Origin: a bacterium
GTDB lineage: Bacteria > Patescibacteriota > Saccharimonadia > CAILAD01 > GCA-016700035
Direction: 5' to 3'
Assembly: GCA_020854115.1 (NCBI GenBank)
Contig: JADZGC010000016.1
Location: 1 to 59,872, forward strand
DNA: 59,872 bases
Made by a program: the position numbers and the translations under genes. A model generated the notes under the pieces. It did not search any database. It saw only the letters and a list, made by a program, of their open reading frames with translations, and was not told the origin of the DNA. Of this stretch, positions 18,338 to 26,687 are shown in pieces. Positions within the stretch are counted from its first letter, which is position 1; each line of letters begins with the position of its first letter.

Positions 18338-20119
18338 TTATAGATAGGTGCTTTCATCTTCCAGGAGGCGCTGGTACGCTTTGAGAAGTTCGCCGGCTGC
18401 CGCACTATCACCTTTTTGTTCGGCGACGGCTAATTGGCGTGATAATTCCCGTTTCTTGAGACTAAATATATGTTTTTGCACTGTATGCACTTGGGTAAAG
18501 GCTTCGAGCCCTCGTTCGTTCTCGCTTAAATGCGAGTATTCATGTTCACCCCGTAGTGAAAGCATCTTAACATGATTTGATAAGTCTGGCAAGGCTTTTA
18601 AGAGCTGCTTCTCAGTTATTTCCGGCCGGTCTATGAGAAGCTGTATGAGTGGCTTATTTTTTTCTGTCGCATCAGAGATATTGAGGTCTTGTAAAACAAT
18701 TCGTGTGTCAGCGAATGCGACAGCCATCTCCATGAGCATATTTTCGAGCTGCTCTTGGCGTGATATAGGGCTAGGCAGGTGAGCAGCATTCGTCGTATCC
18801 CTATTGTCTATCAGCTCAACAGCTTGAGCTACTTTTGTGCTCGTTGTATTATTTTTTCTACCTACCTTACGCATTTGTTCTCGAAGCAATTGCACATCTA
18901 CTGCTAGCATTGCCGCGATTTGCCTGACATAATGATCTTGCTCAACTGCATCTCGCAAGCGCGCGATTGTCGGCAAAACGAAGGCTGCAAATTTCTTCTT
19001 GCCATCACCAGTTGAGAGGTCAAACTGCTGCGCACTAAAACTAATAATGTAGTCGACTGCATACGTGGCGCCCGCGTAGGCTTGTTCCCACAGCTTGCTG
19101 TCTCGCTTAATGAGTTCATCCGGATCCTTTGCTTCGTCAAATCGAATAACCTCCAGCCTGATCGGTAAATCGGCAGCCAGATCTAAGGCTCGCTGCGTGG
19201 CTTTTATGCCGGCCTCATCCTGATCAAAGCACAGCTTCACATGCGTTGCGAGCCGACTCAAGCTGACTAGCTGTTCCTGTGTCAATGCAGTACCGCTGAC
19301 CGCCACGACCTGCTCATATCCAGCCTGCCAGACACTCATCATGTCCAGATGCCCCTCAACAATGATTACTTCCTCTTTAGCACGAATCGCTTTTTTTGCC
19401 TGCTTGAGTCCAAAGATGGCTGTGGTTTTATGATAGATCGGTGTATCAGGTGAGTTGATGTACTTCGCAGCCTTTGCATCACTTAACAAGCGCCCAGAAA
19501 AACCGACTGCCCTTCCTCTCGCATCATAGACAGGAAACATAATACGATCGCGAAATAAGTCATAGCCCGTCTGCCTCCCTGCTTTTTGAGCGCTTAGGCC
19601 CGCCTGCTTGAGCTCGGCGAGTATATAACCTTTCTTGAGAGCATAGTCAGTAAAGCTAGACCAGGGGTCTGGGGCATACCCGAGCGTAAAAGCCTTGATC
19701 GTCTCAGCCTTCATGCCACGCTGATCCTTGATATAACGCAATGCGTCAGGCGATTGAGATAGTTGCAGATGATAATACTTTACAGCTAGCTCCATGAGCT
19801 CATACAGCCTATTCCTATCATCTCGGGGACCAGATGCTTTGCGGCTCAACGTAATGCCAGCGCGATGAGCGAGCATCTCAAGAGCCTCCGGAAAGCTCAG
19901 ACCTTCTATCTTCATAACAAAACTAATCACATCACCACCTTCGCTCGAACCAAAGTCATGCCAAATCTGCTTGTCGGGACTCACGAAGAAACTGGCAGTA
20001 CGTTCGTCGCGAAATGGCGAGCGAGCTTTGTAGTCCTTGCCGGCTTTCTTGAGCTCGACATATCCACCAACCACATCTACAATATCGAGCTTTGACTTTA
20101 CAAGTTCGGCGTCATTCAT
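18338..20119 (-). CDS. dnaG: DNA primase lacking the CHC2 zinc ligands
   Basis: Makes RNA primers for replication. TOPRIM core is intact (VEGHLDMMSVWQAG near res 250, CFDQDEAG near 305) and a helicase-binding C-terminal region follows. The N-terminal CHC2 zinc domain keeps its fold signature but not its ligands: SPFRDERTASFFVSP where active zinc fingers have CPFH, and HDFGSSEGGDVISF in place of HCFGC. All four Cys/His ligands are replaced (S, R, D, S). The frame and the rest of the domain are conserved, so this is lineage-level loss rather than decay. TATAAT (20127-20132 complement) ends 7 nt before the ATG: leaderless. Confidence 0.96.
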   Translation of the reverse strand: MNDAELVKSKLDIVDVVGGYVELKKAGKDYKARSPFRDERTASFFVSPDKQIWHDFGSSEGGDVISFVMKIEGLSFPEALEMLAHRAGITLSRKASGPRDDRNRLYELMELAVKYYHLQLSQSPDALRYIKDQRGMKAETIKAFTLGYAPDPWSSFTDYALKKGYILAELKQAGLSAQKAGRQTGYDLFRDRIMFPVYDARGRAVGFSGRLLSDAKAAKYINSPDTPIYHKTTAIFGLKQAKKAIRAKEEVIIVEGHLDMMSVWQAGYEQVVAVSGTALTQEQLVSLSRLATHVKLCFDQDEAGIKATQRALDLAADLPIRLEVIRFDEAKDPDELIKRDSKLWEQAYAGATYAVDYIISFSAQQFDLSTGDGKKKFAAFVLPTIARLRDAVEQDHYVRQIAAMLAVDVQLLREQMRKVGRKNNTTSTKVAQAVELIDNRDTTNAAHLPSPISRQEQLENMLMEMAVAFADTRIVLQDLNISDATEKNKPLIQLLIDRPEITEKQLLKALPDLSNHVKMLSLRGEHEYSHLSENERGLEAFTQVHTVQKHIFSLKKRELSRQLAVAEQKGDSAAAGELLKAYQRLLEDESTYL

Positions 20120-20194
20120 GCGTTCTATTATAGCTTGCTCATTCTAAAAAACCGATCGTCGTACGAAAATTCTTATGTGCGCGTGGTAGCAATC

Positions 20195-20746
20195 TTACAC
20201 ATACTCCAATATTTCCGGGAACTCATACATCCCCTTCGAACCTAGAAAATGACCGTGGCCCTCCAATTCAACCAGTTCTGCAGATAATTTGCCGGCCAGT
20301 GCACGCGTCCGATCAGGTGCAACTATCTGATCATCTCGGCTCAATATACATATCCAATGATCGACTGTTGATTTGAGCAAGCCCCAATCAGGCTCGGGCC
20401 TAAAAAAGTCATGGGCTCGTGGATCCGAAGCATCATAGAAGCCCGACACAAGCACTGCCGTGCGCAGCCTTACCTTCTCCCCCGGTAGTTCAAGCATCCT
20501 CAGTATCTGCCAACACCCCAATGAGTGCCCAACAGCCACAGCATCATCCTGCATTTCATATCGCACCTCCTTTAATGCCTCATGCCAAGCACCGATATCG
20601 GACCGTCTCCGTATGGTCGGAAAGTGTGGAGCCAAGACATCGTATCCGCGCACTCGCAGCTGGTCACCAAGCCAACCAACCCAACCACGGCTTGGGTCGT
20701 CATCCCAACCGTGCATAATCAATGCTTGAGTCTGTTTTACTTCCAT
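20195..20746 (-). CDS. RBBP9/YdeN-type serine hydrolase
   Basis: Small single-domain alpha/beta hydrolase. MHGWDDDPSRGWVGWL start, nucleophile elbow GHSLGCW, Asp in DDQIVAPD and His in GHGHFLG complete the triad. Length ~183 aa fits the RBBP9 family. Substrate unknown. Overlaps the end of the upstream membrane-protein gene by ~10 bp, so co-translated. Confidence 0.85.
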   Translation of the reverse strand: MEVKQTQALIMHGWDDDPSRGWVGWLGDQLRVRGYDVLAPHFPTIRRRSDIGAWHEALKEVRYEMQDDAVAVGHSLGCWQILRMLELPGEKVRLRTAVLVSGFYDASDPRAHDFFRPEPDWGLLKSTVDHWICILSRDDQIVAPDRTRALAGKLSAELVELEGHGHFLGSKGMYEFPEILEYV

Positions 20747-21873
20747 GACCATGTATCAATCACATGGTCGAAGGTTTTGCGACTATAGCTATCGTTGTAC
20801 GCACCCGTAATAGTAAAGGCGATAAAATTCTTCTCCGCAAACTGCTGATCGGACTCGGGTAGTACAATGAAGACATTCACATAGACCGGGTCACCCCCCG
20901 CTTGCGCCGCGCCCACTACCTTCACAGCATCAATATTGCCAATCTTAATATCTTGCCGTGCCGAGATAGCCTTGCCGGTGGTCGCATTTGTGATCAATGC
21001 ATCAAGTACCCTCTTCGAATCAAACCGCTGAGCCGAAGGTGATGAAGAAGCCTGGGTAGTATCTTCGGCGACAAAATCAAAATCACGAAATGTAGACACA
21101 ACCACTGACGATACCTTTTGAGTACCATAGAAAACTGAGAGCTGGCAGTCTTTATTCACATCCACTCGAGGCTGGTTTGGTATTTGCAAGCTATAACAAG
21201 CAGTTTCCAGACGCTCATAACCACTCGCTAATGCTTTCACGGCAGTATCGCGCACTGGTGTCACAGCCGTGCTCGGAGTAGGTTGTACGACAGCGCGCTG
21301 TTGGTATACTCGCCAGCCAACAAATCCGCCGATGAGCAGCACAAAGACTACAGCAAGTATGATCAGCAATCGACGTATCGGATGCTGCTTTGGTACATTT
21401 GTCCTGGATAAAGACGCTGCTTGATTAGTCGTCCCCTGGGCGGGTGCAGTAAGATGCGGTGGCACATTAGTTGCGGGGAGCGGGAAGCTGCCGGTCTTTG
21501 GGTCTTGGGCAAGTCGTACGGGTGCAGGCTGAATCGGTGTCGGATCTGGAATAAGCGGAGTATCAATATCACTTTCCGGTCCAGACGCCGCACCAGGTAC
21601 ATCAAATAACGCAGCAGGAGTAGCGCTTGATTCAGATGGAGGAATCGATACCAGTGGCGTTGTAGGAGTAGTTTGTTGTGAGGAGACTACTGGCTGTGGT
21701 GCGGCGTTTACATCAGTGGTCGGTTGAACAGGTAGGCTCTGCCCACTCGTCAGATCTGGCAATTGAGCGGTCCGATCGGTATAGCCTTGGGCCAGCGGAT
21801 TATGAAAAACCGGCGGTGTAGCTCCCGCTGGCTGCGAATTTGTATCACTAGACTGATTGGTATCCGGCTGCAT
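20737..21873 (-). CDS. membrane-anchored protein, Pro/Thr-rich cytosolic arm
   Basis: Residues 1-170 are low-complexity, rich in Pro, Thr, Ser and Gln; one membrane span follows (LLIILAVVFVLLIGGFVGW), then a ~180-residue external domain ending FDHVIDTWSWK. No family recognised. The end of the domain resembles that of the next gene (VVDAVVRDWQWRF), suggesting a shared fold. A TATACT box lies 10 nt before the ATG. Confidence 0.75.
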   Translation of the reverse strand: MQPDTNQSSDTNSQPAGATPPVFHNPLAQGYTDRTAQLPDLTSGQSLPVQPTTDVNAAPQPVVSSQQTTPTTPLVSIPPSESSATPAALFDVPGAASGPESDIDTPLIPDPTPIQPAPVRLAQDPKTGSFPLPATNVPPHLTAPAQGTTNQAASLSRTNVPKQHPIRRLLIILAVVFVLLIGGFVGWRVYQQRAVVQPTPSTAVTPVRDTAVKALASGYERLETACYSLQIPNQPRVDVNKDCQLSVFYGTQKVSSVVVSTFRDFDFVAEDTTQASSSPSAQRFDSKRVLDALITNATTGKAISARQDIKIGNIDAVKVVGAAQAGGDPVYVNVFIVLPESDQQFAEKNFIAFTITGAYNDSYSRKTFDHVIDTWSWK

Positions 21874-21926
21874 GCTACCTCTCAGTATAGCAGAGTGTTA
21901 TCTTGCATTTGTGCATGCTTATCAGA

Positions 21927-22529
21927 TCAAAACCGCCATTGCCAATCACGCACTACAGCATCTACCACGTCACGATCAGACTGAGATGTATACCAGGCTC
22001 GCAATTCAAATTGCTTGAGCTTATAACCACTCTGCAGCGGTAGCGGATCACGCAAGGTCAGTAAGAACGTCACCATTGATTCGCTATTTTGAGGATATTG
22101 TTCAACAAGCTTGTCGGCAGTTTTGTTCCCCCACTGCACCATTTCACGCGACTTCAATTGTGCTTCTAGCCCACTCCAACGATTGCGCCAGTCAGACTCC
22201 GCATCCCGAACCTCACTGTCTATGTATGTATTGAGCGTGATATAGATATGCTTCCTTGGACGCGAATAGGCAGAAAAGCTACACGTATCTTCAGCCGTGT
22301 GCCACTCAAAATCCTCTGGCAATGCCAGCGCACTACAGTCGGTAACTAATAGCTTTTGCCCGGCTTGGGCAGCGACACTCACGGGCTTTGGCTGCAACTT
22401 CACCTCAAGCCTATGTCGCCACGCATCAGGGACAACGAAGACCCAGAGTAAGTAAAATGCTACAACAAGCACCGACACTATTGTGGTCGCTTTCGCTCGA
22501 TCGGAGTGCCAGAATGATGTCTTATTCAT
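21927..22529 (-). CDS. membrane-anchored hypothetical protein
   Basis: 200 residues: N-terminal span (TIVSVLVVAFYLLWVFVV, res ~15-33) and an external domain with one Cys pair candidate (DCSALAL, DTCSFSAY). C-terminus ends DVVDAVVRDWQWRF, similar in layout to the neighbour at 20737. Overlaps the arginase gene by 8 bp, so one operon. Function unknown. Confidence 0.75.
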   Translation of the reverse strand: MNKTSFWHSDRAKATTIVSVLVVAFYLLWVFVVPDAWRHRLEVKLQPKPVSVAAQAGQKLLVTDCSALALPEDFEWHTAEDTCSFSAYSRPRKHIYITLNTYIDSEVRDAESDWRNRWSGLEAQLKSREMVQWGNKTADKLVEQYPQNSESMVTFLLTLRDPLPLQSGYKLKQFELRAWYTSQSDRDVVDAVVRDWQWRF

Positions 22530-23421
22530 GATGCAAGTAGCGCGTATAACTATCCCAGCGAATACCCAGTAGATGCGCTAATAGCTCAATCGCTAAATCA
22601 CCGGTGCGGCCATCGATGTCACACATAGGATTAAATTCGACTAGGTCAATCGCGATAATATTCTCTGCCGCCAGTTGGCGAGCAATGTAGACGGCTTCGC
22701 GATAGGTAAGGCCACCCTGATTCTTGATGCCTGTACCAGGCGCGAATTGCTGATCAATCGAGTCTATATCAAAGCTCACATGGATTGGTCGCCCCGCAGC
22801 CCATTTTCGTACGTCACGCATAACGGCTCCAATACCCGAAGCGATCACATCGTCCATGGTTGCATGTGCCACACCTTCTATATTTATCCAGTCGGCCTCT
22901 GGCTGATCAATATCTTTGATAGCGACATAATAAAAATCCTGAGGCTTCATGTAGGGACCATAGAAGTGCTCGTACAATGCACCGCCTGTCGCAACTCGCA
23001 CCGGCATACCGTGCAGATTATGAGTCGTAGATGTGCCGGGAGCCTGGGTGTCTGGATGAGCGTCGATATATACACACACTGCGTCTGGATGACGCTCTCG
23101 CGTTGCGAGCAAGCTAGCTACAGCTACTGAATGATCCCCACCCAACACAACTGGTAGCGCGCTCGATTCTGTTACAACGATTGCTTTACGTAAGCCAATC
23201 AACCACGGAATCAAGCGATGTGCATTACGTACACCCTGAGCTTCCTGGGCACCGACGTGAAGCGAATCGACCGACCACTGCACGAGCTCTATCGATGATG
23301 CGCATGGAGCAAGTACCCCCTCAAGCCCTCTCTCTAGCAATACTTCAGGCCCATCTTCGGCCCCATAGCTGAAGCTCCCAAGATTCGTGCCGGCTGCGAA
23401 GATTCGTATGTCTTTTTGCAT
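22522..23421 (-). CDS. arginase-family ureohydrolase
   Basis: Binuclear-Mn ureohydrolase fold. All six metal ligands are visible: GGDHS, DAHPD(T), and SFDIDSID; the substrate loop NLHGMP and the DLVEFNP motif also match arginase better than agmatinase. Arginine to ornithine plus urea is the likely reaction. No urease or ornithine pathway genes are in the window, so the role may be arginine-derived nitrogen or local arginine depletion (inference). TATAAT lies 10 nt before the ATG. Confidence 0.88.
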   Translation of the reverse strand: MQKDIRIFAAGTNLGSFSYGAEDGPEVLLERGLEGVLAPCASSIELVQWSVDSLHVGAQEAQGVRNAHRLIPWLIGLRKAIVVTESSALPVVLGGDHSVAVASLLATRERHPDAVCVYIDAHPDTQAPGTSTTHNLHGMPVRVATGGALYEHFYGPYMKPQDFYYVAIKDIDQPEADWINIEGVAHATMDDVIASGIGAVMRDVRKWAAGRPIHVSFDIDSIDQQFAPGTGIKNQGGLTYREAVYIARQLAAENIIAIDLVEFNPMCDIDGRTGDLAIELLAHLLGIRWDSYTRYLHHE

Positions 23422-23453
23422 AAGTAGTTTAATTATACCTGCCCACGCAGCTG

Positions 23454-23482
23454 TTGACGACGATCTAGCGATAGACTACGAT
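23454..23482 (+). promoter_or_regulatory. promoter of a small RNA
   Basis: TTGACG (23454-23459), 17-bp spacer, TACGAT (23477-23482), in the arginase/Mur-ligase gap. Confidence 0.65.
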
Positions 23483-23488
23483 GCAAAC

Positions 23489-23706
23489 GACGTCGCGTAT
23501 ATCGAGCATTCCCGTCGTTCCCAATCCCCTGCCACTCGATGCCGGCTGACGCCAGGGTGGTTCGTTCAGAAGTCCCACCAGTCCTTCCCGGACCACCCTG
23601 GCACTTTCGCCAAAACTAACAGCAGCGCCTCTCATCTAGGCCCATACTGTTCGCATCACTGAGTCATTGACTCCCCTCCCCGAGGCTTAACGGTCTCGGG
23701 ATTTTC
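23489..23706 (+). ncRNA. candidate ~215-nt structured RNA
   Basis: Bounded by the promoter above and a terminator CCCGAG/CTCGGG + ATTTTCTT (23679-23706). It contains an 11-bp perfect helix GCCAGGGTGGT (23551-23561) / ACCACCCTGGC (23592-23602) enclosing further hairpins, and no plausible ORF. The next gene (23751) has its own leaderless promoter, so this is more likely an independent RNA than a leader. It matches no class I can recognise. Confidence 0.5.
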
Positions 23707-23750
23707 TTATTACGCCGGCTTTTTAGGCAAAAAACAGGTACAATATTAAT

Positions 23751-25088
23751 ATGCTTTCCAGAATAAAAAAACTCGTGCCCAAAAAAGCCATTAACGCTTT
23801 TCACTATACTGAAGCCCTCGCAGCCAGCTTCGCCTATCGCAACCCTAGCAAGCATATGATTGTCATTGGGATCGTAGGCAGTAAAGGCAAAACCACTCTA
23901 GCCAATCTGCTCTGGGCAGCGCTCAGTGGCGATGGATCTAAAGTGGGACTGATTGGCACTGCCAATATACGTATCGGCAAAGATGAGCAGCTCAACCCAT
24001 ACCACATGACAATGCCAGGTCGCCATCGTCTACAGAAGACCCTGGATGCCATGCGACGTAGTGGTTGTCAGTACGCGATTATGGAAGTTCCATCCGAAGG
24101 CCAAGCGCAGTGGCGACACGTCGGCATTCATTATGACGTGTTAGTTTTTACAAATGTAACGCGTGAGTTGATGGCTAGCCATGACTATTCATTAGACAAA
24201 TTACACGATCACAATCAGAGAGTATTCAGGCAGGTCGCACACCAAAAACCAAAATTGATCAACGGACGTGTTCAGCCAAAAATCCTCGTTGCAAATGCCG
24301 ATGCAGAACATTTCCCACAATACTTCGCCCACTTGGCCGACATTAAGCGCAGCTATAGTATCCGAACCAAGAGCAATTACCGCGCCACTCGCTTACTCGT
24401 CCAAAATCAAAAATCTTCGTTTGTGATCAATAAACAGGCGTACACCATCCCCCTTCCTGGAGCAGTCAATATCTCAAACGCCACAGGCGCAATTGCTACC
24501 GCTCTGGAGCTCGGCAAATCAGCCAGCAACATTCAAAAAGGCCTCCGAGCACTAGGCGTTATTCCGGGTCGGATGGAGCCGATCAAGGCAGGCCAGAAGT
24601 ATACTGTGCTGGTTGATTACGCCCACGAAGAAACAGGTATGGAAGCCTTGATGCAGACTGCCGCTGCGATGCGTACGAATGCCACACAGCGCATTATCAC
24701 TTTGCTTGGAGCCGAGGGCGGAGGCCGTGACGAACAAAAACGCCCTATCATGGGCAAAATCGCCATGCAGGGTAGCGATTTCGTGATTCTCTCGAACGTC
24801 GACCCCTACCGAGATGATCCCGACGCTATCATCACCGATATTGCGAAGGGTGTCGAAGAAGCAAAGGGCTTACGTAATCACACATACTTCGCTATACCAG
24901 ATAGGCGTGAAGGAATCCGCAAGGCACTTAGTCTCGCTAAAGCCGGCGACATTGTTCTCATCACCGGCAAAGGAGCTGAGCAATCGATCATTATTGATGG
25001 CAAGAAGTCCGCCTGGGATGATCGAGCGGTTGTGCGCGAGGAATTAGCGCGCCTGCAGAAAAAACCAACTACCGCGAAGAAGCGATAA
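23751..25088 (+). CDS. MurE-like Mur ligase
   Basis: ATP-dependent amide ligase of peptidoglycan precursor synthesis (UDP-MurNAc-tripeptide synthetase type). ATP loop GSKGKTTLANLL (res ~40-51), TNVTRELMASHDY, GRMEPI and LVDYAHEETGM, and the GAEGGGRDEQKRPIMG region are present. At 445 residues it lacks the full N-terminal UMP-binding domain of classical MurE, a Patescibacteria-typical short form. TACAAT (23739-23744) ends 6 nt before the ATG: leaderless. Which amino acid is added cannot be read. Ends 20 bp inside the convergent next gene. Confidence 0.85.
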   Translation: MLSRIKKLVPKKAINAFHYTEALAASFAYRNPSKHMIVIGIVGSKGKTTLANLLWAALSGDGSKVGLIGTANIRIGKDEQLNPYHMTMPGRHRLQKTLDAMRRSGCQYAIMEVPSEGQAQWRHVGIHYDVLVFTNVTRELMASHDYSLDKLHDHNQRVFRQVAHQKPKLINGRVQPKILVANADAEHFPQYFAHLADIKRSYSIRTKSNYRATRLLVQNQKSSFVINKQAYTIPLPGAVNISNATGAIATALELGKSASNIQKGLRALGVIPGRMEPIKAGQKYTVLVDYAHEETGMEALMQTAAAMRTNATQRIITLLGAEGGGRDEQKRPIMGKIAMQGSDFVILSNVDPYRDDPDAIITDIAKGVEEAKGLRNHTYFAIPDRREGIRKALSLAKAGDIVLITGKGAEQSIIIDGKKSAWDDRAVVREELARLQKKPTTAKKR

Positions 25089-25494
25089 AGCCGATCACCG
25101 TCGCAGTCCACCAACAGAGCTGCGAGAGACTAATCGCAGCTACAGACAAAAGCTGAAAAGGTCGTGGCATTTTCCAGAAGTCATCTTGCTTATACGCCAA
25201 CATCTGCTTACGTATACGATCAAACACTACGCCATTGATCACTAGGATCAGAACCGCCGCTAACTTAATTTTAGTGCGGATCGTCACGTATTCAGGGTCA
25301 AGCAGTATACTGCCGCTGATAACCTGAATGACGACCGATGCCCATATAAGCTTCTGAGCGATGCCCGTGAGCCATCCGAGCTGTGAGACTTTCACTTTTC
25401 GAAATACCCATAAAAGCCCGACTGTATCGACTAATAGTACCGACCCAAAACCAATCGCAAATCCTATCAAGTGCGTGAATAAAATTATGTTCAT
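25069..25494 (-). CDS. four-span membrane protein
   Basis: 141 residues with four hydrophobic helices (IILFTHLIGFAIGFGSVLLV; WASVVIQVISGSILL; IKLAAVLILVINGVVF; LLSVAAISLSQLCWWTATVI). The layout and the conserved His in the first helix recall small CopD/DUF2269-like membrane proteins. Function unknown. Starts 3 bp after the upstream small membrane gene; operon likely. Confidence 0.75.
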   Translation of the reverse strand: MNIILFTHLIGFAIGFGSVLLVDTVGLLWVFRKVKVSQLGWLTGIAQKLIWASVVIQVISGSILLDPEYVTIRTKIKLAAVLILVINGVVFDRIRKQMLAYKQDDFWKMPRPFQLLSVAAISLSQLCWWTATVIGFIASSR

Positions 25495-25497
25495 GTC

Positions 25498-25797
25498 CTA
25501 AGTGTCCCCTTTCTTACCGCCCCACTGCCAGCGTGGCGGTTCACCTTTCTTATATGATATGTAGATTAATACACTTGCCCACACAAAGCCGATCAATATA
25601 GAAAATACCGGCCCCTGCCACGAGCCATTAAAGCGCAGGTCAAGCAGCGCAATAATTCCCGCAAAGATCGCCGACCAAATGGCTACTATTAACCAAGCTT
25701 GCCATGTGACCGGCACCCAGCCCCAACCATATTTTTTGGCTCGAAACCAATAGTGCTGCTTCATCTCGGGCTCCGTATGTATATTATGCTTACTCAT
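25498..25797 (-). CDS. two-span membrane protein (YGWGW family)
   Basis: About 99 residues: FRAKKYGWGWVPVTWQAW motif followed by two membrane helices and a basic Trp-containing tail. Similar short proteins are widespread in Patescibacteria and Firmicutes, uncharacterised. Start MSKHN at 25797 overlaps the terminal GATGAGTAA of the mutY remnant, so it was once coupled to it. Confidence 0.75.
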   Translation of the reverse strand: MSKHNIHTEPEMKQHYWFRAKKYGWGWVPVTWQAWLIVAIWSAIFAGIIALLDLRFNGSWQGPVFSILIGFVWASVLIYISYKKGEPPRWQWGGKKGDT

Positions 25798-26617
25798 CCC
25801 TACTCTCAATTGTAACCCGCTTGCCCGCTCGACTCAAAAACCCCTCGACAACCAGCTCATCAACCACCTCAATACCTTGGCCACGTCCTGTTCGAGCTGT
25901 CGGGCTAGGTCAGTAAGGGTAATGGTCTGCACTCGCAATACAGCCACCAGAATCGCCCCGCACAACTACCGATAAGAGCATTCAAACTTTGACTGGCACA
26001 CATAATGCCAGCTCCAACAATTTGGATTTACCACTTGCTTTGACGGCCAGGCGCCATAACCCATCAAGGCCCAATACCATTGGCGTGGATGCTCGCGATC
26101 CAATGCGGTTTCGACATATATCATCAACTCAGTATCGCTCACGTCGTCGGCATCGGTAAAGAATTCGTGCAAAAAGACACGCCGAATATTTGTCTCAATA
26201 AATAGTGCCAGATGATTGAAAGCATATGCGAGGATGGCTCCAGCAATATTCGGGCCAATGCTCGAAATTGGGTCAGATCAGACACACTAGTCGGCAGTTT
26301 GCAGGCATATTCGGCTACTACTCTCTCCGCAAGCTGCTTGAGCCACAAAGCACACGATGATTGTAGCCGAGCCCCTGCCAGGCCCTCAGCACTTCTTCGG
26401 TAGTAGCACGAGACAATGCCTCGAAGTCTGGCCAGGCCTGCACCCAAGACTGAAACTTCGGACGCATCCTATCGACCTGTGTCTGCTGTAGCATCACCTC
26501 ACTCGCCACAACATTGTGGGGTGATGGGTTATCACGCCACGGCATCTCGCGTCCATACTGCGCATAATGATCCCAGATTAGCTCACGAAGCTGCTGGATC
26601 CTTTTCTCGTCATGCAT
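25790..26617 (-). pseudogene. mutY: A/G-specific adenine glycosylase remnant
   Basis: Read across frames, a near-full adenine glycosylase is visible: REMPWRDNPSPHNVVASEVMLQQTQV, LRAWQGLGYN, ALWLKQLAERVVAEYA, GPNIAGAILAYAFN, FIETNIRRVFLHEFF, WALMGYGAWPSKQVVNPN, QSKFE, then a C-terminal winged-helix-like tail. It is broken by three frameshifts (near 26355, 26260 and 25880) and one in-frame TAG (near 25966) where the family has Gln (SYR-stop-LCGAIL). The catalytic Glu region (SEVMLQQTQ) is intact, so inactivation looks recent. Start MHDEKRIQQL at 26617. No Fe-S cysteines are seen. Confidence 0.88.
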
Positions 26618-26687
26618 GATTTGCAGTATAGCGAAGTCTTGTCCGGATATGTAACACAAGCCTGAGTAACCGAGTATAATACACTAT

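Noticed and set aside
23551-23602. AGGGTGGT resembling a T-box antiterminator core
   Set aside because: Only the first eight bases match; no specifier stem, no NACCGCG continuation, and the downstream Mur ligase has its own promoter after a terminator.
23551-23602. Minus-strand GTCCGGGAAGGAC resembling the SRP RNA tip
   Set aside because: The asymmetric loop and AGCAG continuation are absent and the promoter/terminator lie on the plus strand.
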